Part shown: positions 17,663-26,024 of the stretch, in pieces
Layout: each line of letters begins with the position of its first letter
How positions within the stretch are numbered: position 1 is the stretch's first letter
Assembly: GCF_000427825.1 (NCBI RefSeq)
Contig: NZ_KE386593.1
Span: forward strand, 202-64,201
Source of the DNA: Thermocrispum municipale DSM 44069
Lineage (GTDB): Bacteria > Actinomycetota > Actinomycetes > Mycobacteriales > Pseudonocardiaceae
Direction of reading: 5' to 3'
Length of the DNA: 64,000 nucleotides
Made by a program: the position numbers and the translations under genes
Notes under the pieces: model-generated
Told to the model about the DNA's origin: nothing
The model's database searches: none
Seen by the model: the letters and a program-made list of their open reading frames with translations, nothing else

Positions 17663-19510
17663 ATGACGCTGCTGAGCACGACCACCGAGCGAATCGCCAC
17701 GCCGGCCATCCCCCGGCCGCGTCACCGCGAACGCGACGTGATCACCGCGTTCGCGCAGATCACCGGTGAGGCGATCAAGGACACCGATCTGGAAGAACTG
17801 CTTCGCTCGGTGTGCATGAAGCTGTGCGAAGTGATCGGGGTCTGCCGTTCGTCGCTCTATCTCAAGCACCCCGACGGGCGGTATCGCGGCGCCGCGGGCC
17901 ACTGCGCCGAGCAGGGCGACATCACCGAGGCGGTCAAGCGGCAGGAGTCCGGGATCGAGGGTGACGCGTTCAGCCGCGAGATCATCGAGACGGCCCGCCC
18001 GGTGCTGATCGAGGACGTGGCCAACGACCCACGCCCGCATCGCCGCACGATGGAGCACTGGCAGGTGCGGGCCATGCTGGGCGTCCCGCTGGTGTTCGAC
18101 GGCGAGGTCACCGGTCTGCTGTTCGTCGACGACCGGGACCGCGACCACGTCTACACGCAGGAAGACATCGAGATCGCGGAGATGTTCGCGCAGCTCAGCG
18201 CGCTGTTCATCAGCCAGGCGATGTTGAACGTGCGGCTGCGTGCGCAGGCGTCGGAGATCGCCCGCAGCCGCAACACGCTGGCGTATCTGGCCGACGTGCA
18301 CCGCAAGCTGACCAACGCGGTCCTGGAAGGCGCCGACATCCACACCGTCGTCGCGCTGCTGTCCGACCTGTCCGCCAAACCCGTTGTGCTCTACGACGAA
18401 GACTTCCGGGTGCTGGCCTGGTCCGCGCCCGCCGCCCTCGGTCTCGACCGGCCGCCGGTGATCTCCGAGCGGATCCGCACCATGCCCGCGGTGAAAGCCG
18501 AGCTGGCGGGTCTCAGCCCGGAACGTCCGTCCGCGGTGGTGCCGCCGACGTTGTCCGTCGGACTCGGCCGTCGGCATCTGATGTGTCGGCTGGTCATCGA
18601 GGGACGGCCGAACGGCTTTCTGGGCATCGTCGAGGTCGGCAGGTCGCTGGAGCCGATCGACGCCAACATCGCCGAGCACGGCGCCACCGTGCTGTCGCTG
18701 CAGATCCTGTCCGAGCGCAGGCAGATCGAGACCCAGGGCCAGGCTCGCGACGACTACCTGTCCGACCTGCTGCGCAACACCCGGGACAAGGAGCACCTGA
18801 TCCGGCGCGGCCCGCAGTTCGGCATCGACCTGACCAACCCGCACGTGTTGGTGCGGTTCACGCTGTCGGCGAACCCGCGGCTCAGCGCGACCGCCGCGCA
18901 GCGCCTGGTCACCCGTCGGTTCCAGGAGGTTTTCGGTATCGACGAGCCCGCGGCGGTGAAGCTGCCCGGCCACATCATCGTGCTGGTCCCGCTCGCCGAC
19001 GACGGCTCACCGGAGGAGCTGGCCGCGGTCCGCAACCGGGTGCGGCAGGTCCGGGAGTCGCTGCAACCGGACCTGGCCACCGGCACCACGGTCATCTCCG
19101 GGGTGTGCCGCGAAGTCACCGACTTCCCCCACGCCTCCCGCGAGATGCGCGAGGTCGCCGAGATCGCCCGGTCGTTCGACTGGGCCGAGGACGTCTTGGA
19201 CGTCACCAAGCTGGGGCTACTGCGCGTCGTGGTCGGCTCAGGCCGGGTCAAGGAGGCCGTGCGGTTCGCCCACGAGTACGTCCACCCGGTGCGTACGGCC
19301 GACGACGGCACACTGCTGGAGACCTGGCGCGCCTTCGTCGACGCGGACGGGCGCGTGAAGGGTGCGGCGGCCGCGCTCGACGTGCACGAGAACACCGTGC
19401 GTTACCGGCTCGGCAAGATCAAGGATCTCACCGGGCTCGACCCGAGCGGCCTCGAGGCGCTGCTGTCCGCCCGGCTGGCGTTCCAGATCCTGTCGTTCGC
19501 CAACCCGTGA
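17663..19510 (+). CDS. GAF-domain PucR/CdaR-type transcriptional activator
   Basis: 615 residues. An N-terminal GAF sensor domain (about 25-185, ending in GVPLVFDGEVTGLLFVDD) is followed by a linker, a middle region seen in PucR proteins, and the C-terminal PucR helix-turn-helix (about 560-605: GAAAALDVHENTVRYRLGKI). PucR-family proteins activate catabolic operons after sensing an inducer. It stands directly after RibBA in the same direction and before the phosphotransferase, so it is the obvious regulator of the 8.6-22 kb block. ATG with GGAGACGAGGA before it. Confidence 0.85.
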   Translation: MTLLSTTTERIATPAIPRPRHRERDVITAFAQITGEAIKDTDLEELLRSVCMKLCEVIGVCRSSLYLKHPDGRYRGAAGHCAEQGDITEAVKRQESGIEGDAFSREIIETARPVLIEDVANDPRPHRRTMEHWQVRAMLGVPLVFDGEVTGLLFVDDRDRDHVYTQEDIEIAEMFAQLSALFISQAMLNVRLRAQASEIARSRNTLAYLADVHRKLTNAVLEGADIHTVVALLSDLSAKPVVLYDEDFRVLAWSAPAALGLDRPPVISERIRTMPAVKAELAGLSPERPSAVVPPTLSVGLGRRHLMCRLVIEGRPNGFLGIVEVGRSLEPIDANIAEHGATVLSLQILSERRQIETQGQARDDYLSDLLRNTRDKEHLIRRGPQFGIDLTNPHVLVRFTLSANPRLSATAAQRLVTRRFQEVFGIDEPAAVKLPGHIIVLVPLADDGSPEELAAVRNRVRQVRESLQPDLATGTTVISGVCREVTDFPHASREMREVAEIARSFDWAEDVLDVTKLGLLRVVVGSGRVKEAVRFAHEYVHPVRTADDGTLLETWRAFVDADGRVKGAAAALDVHENTVRYRLGKIKDLTGLDPSGLEALLSARLAFQILSFANP

Positions 19511-19608
19511 CCGCCACCGTCGCCCGGCTCGACCCGCATTGTAGAAACCCACGACAAGCTGGGGAAACGACAGTGCCGGGGCAAGATTGCGGCGGATACG
19601 TTCGAGGC

Positions 19609-20658
19609 ATGCCGACCGACACCACGCACAGCGACCTCATCGGGGTCGACCTCACCGCCGTTCGGGACTGGATGGACGCCCAGGGCCTTGGGGCAGGCGA
19701 GCTGACCGCGGTGTCCCCGATCGGCGGCGGGACACAGAACGTCATGATCGGTTTCGAGCGTTCCGGTGTCCGCTACATCCTGCGGCGCGGCCCACAGCAT
19801 CTTCGGCCCCAGTCGAACCGGATCATGCAGCGCGAAATGACGTTGCTGCGCGCGTTGGCCGGCACGTCGGTGCCCCACCCGATGTTCGTCGCCGGCTGCG
19901 AGGACACCGACGTCATCGGCGCGGTGTTCTACCTCATGCGGGCTGTAGATGGCTACAACGCCGCGGAGTCCCTCACCCCCGCGCACGCCGCGGACCCCGG
20001 TATGCGCCACCGCATGGGCCTGAGCATGGTCGACGCGCTCGGCGAACTGGCCCGCCTCGACCCGGCCTCGATCGGACTGACCGACTTCGGGCGCCCGGAC
20101 GGCTTCCTGGCGCGCCAGGTGGACCGGTGGCGCAGCGAACTCGAGTCGTTCACGCTGCTGCCCGGCTACCCCACCGTGCTGCTGCCGGAGGTGGACCGGA
20201 TCGCCTCCTGGCTCGAGGACAACCGTCCCGAGCAGGGCGCGACGGGCATCCTGCACGGCGACTACCACATCGGCAACGTGCTGTTCGACCGCGTCGAGCC
20301 GCGGGTGACCGCCATCGTCGACTGGGAGATGGCCACCGTCGGCGACCCGCTGCTCGACCTCGGCTGGATGTTGGTGATGTGGGGCGACGACGGCGAACCC
20401 GACCTGCTGGAGAGCAAGCTCGCCGGCGCGGGCGGGCTGCCGAGCAGGACCGAGATCCTGGCCAGGTACGCCGCGCACAGCGACCGGGACCTGCGGGCCA
20501 TCGACTGGTACACCGCGCTCGCCGGGTTCAAGCTCGGCATCATCCTCGAGGGCACCTACGCCCGCTCCCGGTCCGGCCAAGCACCCGTCCAGGTCGGCGA
20601 ACGCCTGCACCGCTACGCCTTGCGACTGTTCGAACGAGCCCGCCGCTTCGCCGCCTGA
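19609..20658 (+). CDS. APH-type phosphotransferase (ACAD10/LvaA-like)
   Basis: 349-residue aminoglycoside-phosphotransferase-fold kinase. HGDYHIGNVLFD (Brenner motif, about 219-230) and DWEMATVGDPLLDLGW (metal site) identify the subgroup that occurs beside acyl-CoA dehydrogenases. In the levulinate pathway LvaA of this type phosphorylates 4-hydroxyacyl-CoA so that an acyl-CoA dehydrogenase can remove the oxygen. The start is the ATG at 19609; the open frame runs upstream through the regulator gene in another phase. An acyl-CoA dehydrogenase follows 26 bp later, matching that arrangement. Confidence 0.82.
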   Translation: MPTDTTHSDLIGVDLTAVRDWMDAQGLGAGELTAVSPIGGGTQNVMIGFERSGVRYILRRGPQHLRPQSNRIMQREMTLLRALAGTSVPHPMFVAGCEDTDVIGAVFYLMRAVDGYNAAESLTPAHAADPGMRHRMGLSMVDALGELARLDPASIGLTDFGRPDGFLARQVDRWRSELESFTLLPGYPTVLLPEVDRIASWLEDNRPEQGATGILHGDYHIGNVLFDRVEPRVTAIVDWEMATVGDPLLDLGWMLVMWGDDGEPDLLESKLAGAGGLPSRTEILARYAAHSDRDLRAIDWYTALAGFKLGIILEGTYARSRSGQAPVQVGERLHRYALRLFERARRFAA

Positions 20659-20684
20659 CCCCGACCCCGGAAGGGAGCACATCG

Positions 20685-21980
20685 ATGGCGTGGGACTTCT
20701 CCACCGACCCCGAGTTCCAGCGGAAGCTGGATTGGATGACGGCGTTCGTGCGTGACGAGGTCCGTCCGCTGGAAACGTTGGATCTCACCTGGCCGCAGCT
20801 GCGCACCGCGATCGCGCCGCTGCAGCAGCAGGTCAAGGACCAGCAACTGTGGGCGGCGCACCTCGGACCGGAACTCGGCGGTCAGGGCTACGGCCAGGTC
20901 AAGCTCGGGCTCATGCACGAGATCCTCGGATCGACGCCGTACGGGCCGCTGGTGTTCGGGTGTCAGGCGCCGGACTCCGGGAACGCGGAGATCCTCGCGG
21001 CGGCCGGGACCGACGAACAGAAGCGGCGGTGGCTGGACCCGCTGCTGGCCGGCGAGATGTACTCCGCGTTCGCGCTGACCGAGCCGGACAACGCCGGCGC
21101 CGACCCGACGAACCTGTCGACCACCGCGGTGCGCGACGGCGACGGCTGGGTGCTCAACGGCCACAAGTGGTTCATCTCCAATGCCGCGACCGCCGACTTC
21201 GTGATCGTCGTGGCGGTCACCGACCCGGACGCGGAGCGGCACCGCCGAGCCTCGCAGTTCATCGTGCCCATCGACGCACCAGGGCTGGACGTTGTGCGCG
21301 ACATCGCGTCGATGGAAAACCCCAGGCCGCGGGAGAACTACTTCGGTTCGCACTGCGAGGTGGTGCTGCGTGACGTTCGGGTCGGTGACGACGCGCTGCT
21401 CGGGCAGCCGGGCGACGGCTTCGTGATCGCACAGAAGCGCCTCGGGCCCGGGCGGATTCATCACTGCATGCGCTGGATCGGGCAGGCCAAGCGGGCGTTC
21501 GACATGATGTGCGAGCGCGCCACCTATCGGTACGCGCACGGCAGCGTGCTCGGCGAGAAGCAGACCGTGCGGAACTGGATCGCCGACTCCGCCGCGGAGA
21601 TCCAGGCGCTGCGGCTGATGACGCTGCATGCCGCATGGGTGATCGACACGCAGGGCACCAAGGCGGCCCGCAAGGACATCGCGATGATCAAGTACTACGG
21701 CGCGAAGATCCTGCACGACGTCATCGACCGCGCCATCCAGACGCACGGTTCGCTGGGCTACAGCTCCGATCTGCCGTTGGAGTTCATGTACCGCGCAGCC
21801 AGGGCGGCTCGGCTCTACGACGGCCCGGACGAGGTGCACCGCGACACCGTGGCCAAGTTGGAGCTGCGCAACTACGAAGCGCCTGCCGACGGACGGCCGA
21901 GCGAACACGTGCCGACGCGCAGGCGGGCGGCCCAGGAGCGGTACGCGGAGTTGTTCGACGAGGTGCTGGCCTCGGTCTGA
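20685..21980 (+). CDS. Acyl-CoA dehydrogenase
   Basis: 431-residue FAD-dependent acyl-CoA dehydrogenase of the ACAD10/11-like type. AFALTEPDNAGADPT and WFISNAATADF are the flavin-binding strands; QTHGSLGYSSDLPLE and RAARLYDGPDEVHR are the C-terminal family signature. ATG after GGAAGGGAG. Paired with the phosphotransferase, it may handle 4-hydroxyacyl-CoA (via phosphate elimination) rather than simple alpha,beta-desaturation. A GGTGGGA/TCCCACC hairpin follows. Confidence 0.88.
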   Translation: MAWDFSTDPEFQRKLDWMTAFVRDEVRPLETLDLTWPQLRTAIAPLQQQVKDQQLWAAHLGPELGGQGYGQVKLGLMHEILGSTPYGPLVFGCQAPDSGNAEILAAAGTDEQKRRWLDPLLAGEMYSAFALTEPDNAGADPTNLSTTAVRDGDGWVLNGHKWFISNAATADFVIVVAVTDPDAERHRRASQFIVPIDAPGLDVVRDIASMENPRPRENYFGSHCEVVLRDVRVGDDALLGQPGDGFVIAQKRLGPGRIHHCMRWIGQAKRAFDMMCERATYRYAHGSVLGEKQTVRNWIADSAAEIQALRLMTLHAAWVIDTQGTKAARKDIAMIKYYGAKILHDVIDRAIQTHGSLGYSSDLPLEFMYRAARAARLYDGPDEVHRDTVAKLELRNYEAPADGRPSEHVPTRRRAAQERYAELFDEVLASV

Positions 21981-21984
21981 GGGT

Positions 21985-22018
21985 GGTGGGAGCCCGGCGC
22001 GGTCCGGGTCGTCCCACC
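21985..22018 (+). terminator. Possible terminator hairpin
   Basis: GGTGGGA (21985-21991) pairs with TCCCACC (22012-22018) just after the acyl-CoA dehydrogenase stop. There is no clear T-run, so strength is doubtful. Confidence 0.4.
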
Positions 22019-22032
22019 CCCGGTAATCTCAA

Positions 22033-22044
22033 ACTGTTGACAGT
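22033..22044. promoter_or_regulatory. Putative GntR operator ACTGTTGACAGT
   Basis: Near-perfect palindrome 81 bp before the PEP-mutase-family gene. The same sequence occurs twice more around the GntR gene (25872-25950), and here it is followed by the same TTnGCAG extension as at 25951, so one regulator probably binds all three. Confidence 0.7.
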
Positions 22045-22124
22045 TGGCAGATTACCGGTCAGGGTGGCGATACACCCCACCGCATCGACCGGTGGCCGTG
22101 AGCAAGCGATCTCGGGGAGGCCCC

Positions 22125-23012
22125 ATGACCAACCTGGCGCGCCGGCTTCGCGCGCTCGTCGAATCCACCGACCAGCCGCTGCTCCTTCCGGGCGCGGCCA
22201 ACGCGCTCGCCGCGCGGGTCGTGGAGGAAGCGGGCTTCGGCGCCGTCTACGTGACCGGCGCAGGCGTGACCAACAGCTACCTCGGGATGCCCGATCACGG
22301 CCTGCTCACGCTGGACGAGCTGTCCGGCCACGTGGAGGCAATCGCGGACGCGGTGAACATCCCGGTCGTCGTCGACGCGGACACCGGGTTCGGCAACGCG
22401 CTCAACGTGCAGCGCACGGTACGTCGCCTGGAGCGCGCGGGCGCGGCAGCCATCCAGCTCGAGGACCAGGTCAGCCCGAAGAAGTGCGGTCACTTCAACG
22501 GCAAGGAAGTCATTCCGCTCGAGGAGATGGTCGGCAAGGTGCACGCGGCGGTCGACGCTCGCCGTGACGACGATCTGGTCATCGTCGCCCGCACCGACGC
22601 CCGCGCGACCGAAGGACTCGAAGCGGCCTGCGAGCGCGCCGCGGCCTACCGCGAGGCAGGAGCGGACGTGCTGTTCGTCGAGGCACCTGAGAGCGTGGAC
22701 GAGATGCGCTACATCACCACGCAGGTCCCCGGCAAGCACATCGCGAACATGGTGGAGGGCGGCCGCACCCCGTTGCTGTCCCGCGACGAGCTGGGCGACC
22801 TCGGCTTCGCCGTCGCGCTGTACGCCAACGCGACGCTGCGCGGGGCCGTGGTCGGCATGCGCGCGATCCTCGCCCACCTGGACAAGCACGGCGACACGCG
22901 CGAGGCCCAGCACTTGATGATCAGCTGGCGCGACCGCCAGGAACTGGTGCGCAAACCCGAATTCGACGAACTCGAGCAGCGCTACGCGGCGAAGCCCGAC
23001 AGGAGGAGCTGA
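22125..23012 (+). CDS. Isocitrate lyase/PEP mutase family lyase
   Basis: 295 residues, (beta/alpha)8 barrel of the ICL/PEPM superfamily. VDADTGFGNALNV (metal site), QLEDQVSPKKCGHFNGK (the catalytic-loop Lys-Lys-Cys-Gly signature of the lyases) and VIVARTDA are all present. The KKCGH form fits C-C lyases such as 2-methylisocitrate lyase, 2,3-dimethylmalate lyase or oxaloacetate decarboxylase rather than phosphonate mutases. ATG with GGGGAGG. First gene of a three-gene operon with ATG/TGA overlaps, probably controlled by the GntR site at 22033. The exact substrate is open. Confidence 0.85.
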   Translation: MTNLARRLRALVESTDQPLLLPGAANALAARVVEEAGFGAVYVTGAGVTNSYLGMPDHGLLTLDELSGHVEAIADAVNIPVVVDADTGFGNALNVQRTVRRLERAGAAAIQLEDQVSPKKCGHFNGKEVIPLEEMVGKVHAAVDARRDDDLVIVARTDARATEGLEAACERAAAYREAGADVLFVEAPESVDEMRYITTQVPGKHIANMVEGGRTPLLSRDELGDLGFAVALYANATLRGAVVGMRAILAHLDKHGDTREAQHLMISWRDRQELVRKPEFDELEQRYAAKPDRRS

Positions 23013-24415
23013 TGGACGGCTACGACCTGCGACTGCGCGGCGGGAAGGTCTTCCAGCACGGCGCGGGACTGCAGAACCTGGACATCCTGATCAACGACGG
23101 GACCATCGCCGGTCTGGTGGCCCCCGGCACGCACGTCACCGCGGCCGAGGAAGTCGACATCTCCGGCAAGGTCGTGCTGCCCGGCGGCATCGACCCGCAC
23201 GTCCACCTCGGCAAGGACATCCGCGTCCCGCGCGATCCCGACGACGCGTCGTTGGAAACCGCTTCGGCGGCGGCCGGCGGCATCACGACGATGCTCGTCT
23301 ACCTGATGAGCGCCGAGCCGTACGAGCAGGTTTTCGCCGATTCGGACGCGGCGATGAAGGGCAACTCGCACACCGACTACGGCTTCCACTTCGTCCTCGG
23401 CACCGACGAGCAGGCGGCCGCGATCCCGGACTACGTCCGCGAACTCGGCGTGTCCAGCTTCAAGTTCTTCATGAACTTCCGTGGCGACGAGGGCAAGTAC
23501 CTCGGACTGCCCAGCAACGACGACTCGTTCATGTACGACCTGCTCGGGCGGGCCGCGGACGCCGGCGCGATGGTCAACCCGCACCCGGAGAACATCGAGC
23601 TGGTGTGGAAACTGCGCGACCGGGCCAAGGACGAATCGCTCCCGCCGCTGGAAGCCTGGTACCGCAGCAGGCCACCCGTCGTGGAGGCGGAAGCCGTGCA
23701 GCGCGTCGCGTACTTCGGCAGCGTCACGGGCGCCTCCGTCTACGCCGTGCACACCAGCAGCAAGGCCGCGTTGGAGGCGATGCGCACCCAGCGCACCGCC
23801 TACGAGAACTTGTTCACCGAAACCTGCACCCAGTACCTGACACTCACTACCGACTCTCCGTGCGGCACGTACGCGAAGGTCAACCCGCCGGTGCGGCACA
23901 CCGAGGACGTCGAAGCGCTGTGGGAAGGCCTGCGCACGGGCGAGGTCGACACCGTCGGCTCGGACCACAACGCCCGACACCGCACGGCCAAGGAGAAGGA
24001 CATCTGGTCGGCGTCGGCCGGTTTCCCGGGCACCGGGTTGGTGCTGCCGACGGTGATCGGTGAAGGGCTGCGGCGCGGGATCGACCTCGAGCGACTGGTG
24101 GACGCGACCAGCACGCGGGCAGCGCACCTCTTCGGCCTCTTCCCAAGCAAAGGCACGATCCGCATCGGCTCGGACGCCGACCTCGCCGTCGTCGACCTCG
24201 AAGCGACGACCACGGTGCGCGCGGAAACCCAGTACTCCGCGGCCCAATACTCGCCGTGGGAGGGCGTCGAGATTCCCCTGAAAGTCGTCCACACGCTGGT
24301 GCGCGGACACTTCGCGGTCCGCGATGGCGAGCTGTCGCAACAGCCCACCGGTGTCTACCTGCCGAGAGAGCGCAGCGGAGCTGCGGCGCTGGCGCAAGCG
24401 AAGGAGTACGCATGA
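23012..24415 (+). CDS. Hydantoinase/dihydropyrimidinase-like amidohydrolase
   Basis: 467-residue binuclear metal amidohydrolase. GGIDPHVHLG (about 54-63) gives the two N-terminal metal histidines; SSFKFFMNFRG carries the lysine that is carboxylated in the family; NPHPEN, AVHTSS and VGSDHN supply the further ligands and the catalytic Asp. The fold hydrolyses cyclic amides, ureides or imides to open-chain acids. It overlaps the previous gene by one base and the next by four. With an isochorismatase-type amidase downstream, a two-step ring opening plus amide removal is likely. Allantoinase or enamidase activities are alternatives. Confidence 0.85.
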   Translation: MDGYDLRLRGGKVFQHGAGLQNLDILINDGTIAGLVAPGTHVTAAEEVDISGKVVLPGGIDPHVHLGKDIRVPRDPDDASLETASAAAGGITTMLVYLMSAEPYEQVFADSDAAMKGNSHTDYGFHFVLGTDEQAAAIPDYVRELGVSSFKFFMNFRGDEGKYLGLPSNDDSFMYDLLGRAADAGAMVNPHPENIELVWKLRDRAKDESLPPLEAWYRSRPPVVEAEAVQRVAYFGSVTGASVYAVHTSSKAALEAMRTQRTAYENLFTETCTQYLTLTTDSPCGTYAKVNPPVRHTEDVEALWEGLRTGEVDTVGSDHNARHRTAKEKDIWSASAGFPGTGLVLPTVIGEGLRRGIDLERLVDATSTRAAHLFGLFPSKGTIRIGSDADLAVVDLEATTTVRAETQYSAAQYSPWEGVEIPLKVVHTLVRGHFAVRDGELSQQPTGVYLPRERSGAAALAQAKEYA

Positions 24416-25110
24416 GCGAACAAGGTCCGTGGACGGTTGGTGGCAAAGGCGTCATCGACGAGCTGACGACTCGCCGGTACGAGCTCGCGGGCTTCGGCAA
24501 ACCGGTCGGGATGGGTCAGCGTCCCGCCCTGCTGATCATCGACGTGCAGTACCGCACCGTCGGCACCACGCCGGCGCCGTTCGAGACCGCCGTCGAGGAG
24601 TTCCCGACCAGTTGCGGCGAAGTCGGCTGGGCGGCGGTCGGCAACATCGCCCGCCTGCTCGCCGCGTTCCGGGAGAACGACTGGCCGGTGTTGTATCCGC
24701 ACGTGGCACCGAAGAAGAGCTACGACAGCGGCAGGCTCGGCGCGAAGGTGCCGGCGATCATGGACATCCCGTCGAAGGGATACGAGTTCGTCTCCGAGGT
24801 GGCGCCGGAGGAGGGTGACATCCTCGTGCCCAAGCGGCACCCGAGCGCGTTCTTCGGTACGCCGCTGGTCAGCTACCTGGTGGAAGCCGGGGTCGACTCG
24901 CTGGTGGTGACCGGATGCACCACGTCCGGCTGCGTGCGATCCAGCGTCACCGACGCGTTCTCCTACAACTTCCGGGTCAGCGTCCCGGCCGACGCCGTTT
25001 ACGACCGGAGCCCGGTGGTACACGAGGTGAACCTGTTCGACATGGCGCAGAAGTACGCCGACGTCACCACGACCGACGCCCTGCTGGCCGCTTTGCCTGC
25101 AGGCGGCTGA
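24412..25110 (+). CDS. Isochorismatase-family cysteine hydrolase (amidase)
   Basis: 232 residues with the family triad Asp (LLIIDVQ), Lys (VPKRHPSAF) and Cys (GCTTSGCVRSS). This form is like N-carbamoylsarcosine amidase, maleamate amidase and RutB, which split an amide or carbamoyl group and release ammonia. ATG overlaps the stop of the amidohydrolase (ATGA), so they are coupled. It probably acts on the product of ring opening by its neighbour. Ends at a hairpin shared with the convergent GntR gene. Confidence 0.85.
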   Translation: MSEQGPWTVGGKGVIDELTTRRYELAGFGKPVGMGQRPALLIIDVQYRTVGTTPAPFETAVEEFPTSCGEVGWAAVGNIARLLAAFRENDWPVLYPHVAPKKSYDSGRLGAKVPAIMDIPSKGYEFVSEVAPEEGDILVPKRHPSAFFGTPLVSYLVEAGVDSLVVTGCTTSGCVRSSVTDAFSYNFRVSVPADAVYDRSPVVHEVNLFDMAQKYADVTTTDALLAALPAGG

Positions 25111-25116
25111 AAGCCT

Positions 25117-25150
25117 CCCCGGGCTCACTGAATCCATGGTGGGCCCGGGG
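25117..25150. terminator. Bidirectional terminator hairpin between convergent genes
   Basis: CCCCGGGC (25117-25124) pairs with GCCCGGGG (25143-25150) across an 18-nt loop, in the 47-bp gap between the isochorismatase-like and GntR genes that converge here. No T-run is seen. Confidence 0.55.
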
Positions 25151-25157
25151 AACTCCA

Positions 25158-25838
25158 TCACTCCGGTTCGGAGGCGCGCAGAACCGCGAGTGCGTTGTTG
25201 AGCGAGCTGGTCAGATGCGATTCCAGCAGCGCGGCCGCCTTGTCGCCGTCGCGCTTCGACAGAGCCGCCAGGATCTCGCGGTGCTCTTCCAGCGCCGTGC
25301 GGGCCCGCTGCGGCTGATGCGCCGACCGGGCTCGCGCCAGCTTGATCTTCCTCCCCACCTCGGTGAGCGCCTGCAGCAGCGGCGGGTTCGCCGCCAGCCG
25401 GGCGAGCCGGGCGTGGAAATCCGGGTTCGCGGGATACGCGCCCGCCGTGTCGTCGTCCATCGTGTGCTCGGTCTCGTCGAGCATGTCGCCCAGCTCGTCG
25501 ATGCGCTCCTGCGGCGCGTAGCGGGCGGCGAGCCGCACGGCGTGGGTCTCCAGCGCGATGCGCAGCTCGTAGAAGTCGGACAGCTCCCGCGCGGAGAACG
25601 AGCGGACGTAGACGCCGCGGTGCGTCACCGGCTCGACCAGCCCCTCGGCCGCCAGGCGCCGGATGGCCTCGCGCAACGGCCCCCGGCTGATGCCCAGCGC
25701 CTGCGACAGGTGGACCTCGTTGAGCCGCTGCCCGGGGGCCAGTTCGCCGTCGAGAATCATCTGGCGCAACACCTCAAGGCTCTTGTCCGCGTAGGTGGCC
25801 GCGCGACCCAGCTTGGTCGGCCGGAGTTGTTCAGTCAT
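25158..25838 (-). CDS. GntR-family regulator, FCD (FadR) subfamily
   Basis: 226 residues. Winged-helix GntR domain (about 15-80: ILDGELAPGQRLNEVHLSQALGISRGPLREAIRRLAAEGLV) and an all-helical FCD ligand domain with metal-binding histidines (ALETHAV, PDFHARL, EEHREI, ESHL). Such proteins mostly repress catabolic operons and release DNA on binding a carboxylic-acid metabolite. It sits between the 22125 operon and the divergent 26025 operon; palindromic sites before both, and before its own gene, make it their likely regulator. Confidence 0.88.
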   Translation of the reverse strand: MTEQLRPTKLGRAATYADKSLEVLRQMILDGELAPGQRLNEVHLSQALGISRGPLREAIRRLAAEGLVEPVTHRGVYVRSFSARELSDFYELRIALETHAVRLAARYAPQERIDELGDMLDETEHTMDDDTAGAYPANPDFHARLARLAANPPLLQALTEVGRKIKLARARSAHQPQRARTALEEHREILAALSKRDGDKAAALLESHLTSSLNNALAVLRASEPE

Positions 25839-25871
25839 CCGATTCCTCCTCGCGGCACGCGAGCCGCGGTA

Positions 25872-25950
25872 ACTGTCGACAGCGCGATCATAGTACCTAG
25901 CTGCAGATTTGCTTTTGTTTCCACCAAGTTCACGCAGAAGTGTTGACAGT
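25872..25950. promoter_or_regulatory. Two putative GntR operators in the divergent promoter region
   Basis: ACTGTCGACAG at 25872-25882 is next to the GntR gene; AGTGTTGACAGT at 25939-25950 faces the MHS transporter. Both match ACTGTTGACAGT at 22033-22044 in at least 11 of the positions compared. The second is followed by TTTGCAG, matching TTGGCAG? at the 22033 site apart from one base, and both sites are followed about 28 bases later by TACACCC. Confidence 0.7.
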
Positions 25951-26024
25951 TTGCAGTTTTTCGCCGAGTGTGTTCGCTACACCCGATCGCCGTAAACCGG
26001 GCGGCAGACATGGAGGTGCTGACG

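Noticed and set aside
22038-22043. TTGACA as a -35 promoter element
   Set aside because: No acceptable -10 lies 16-19 bases downstream (AGGGTG at 17), and the hexamer is the centre of the repeated palindrome, so it is better read as operator.
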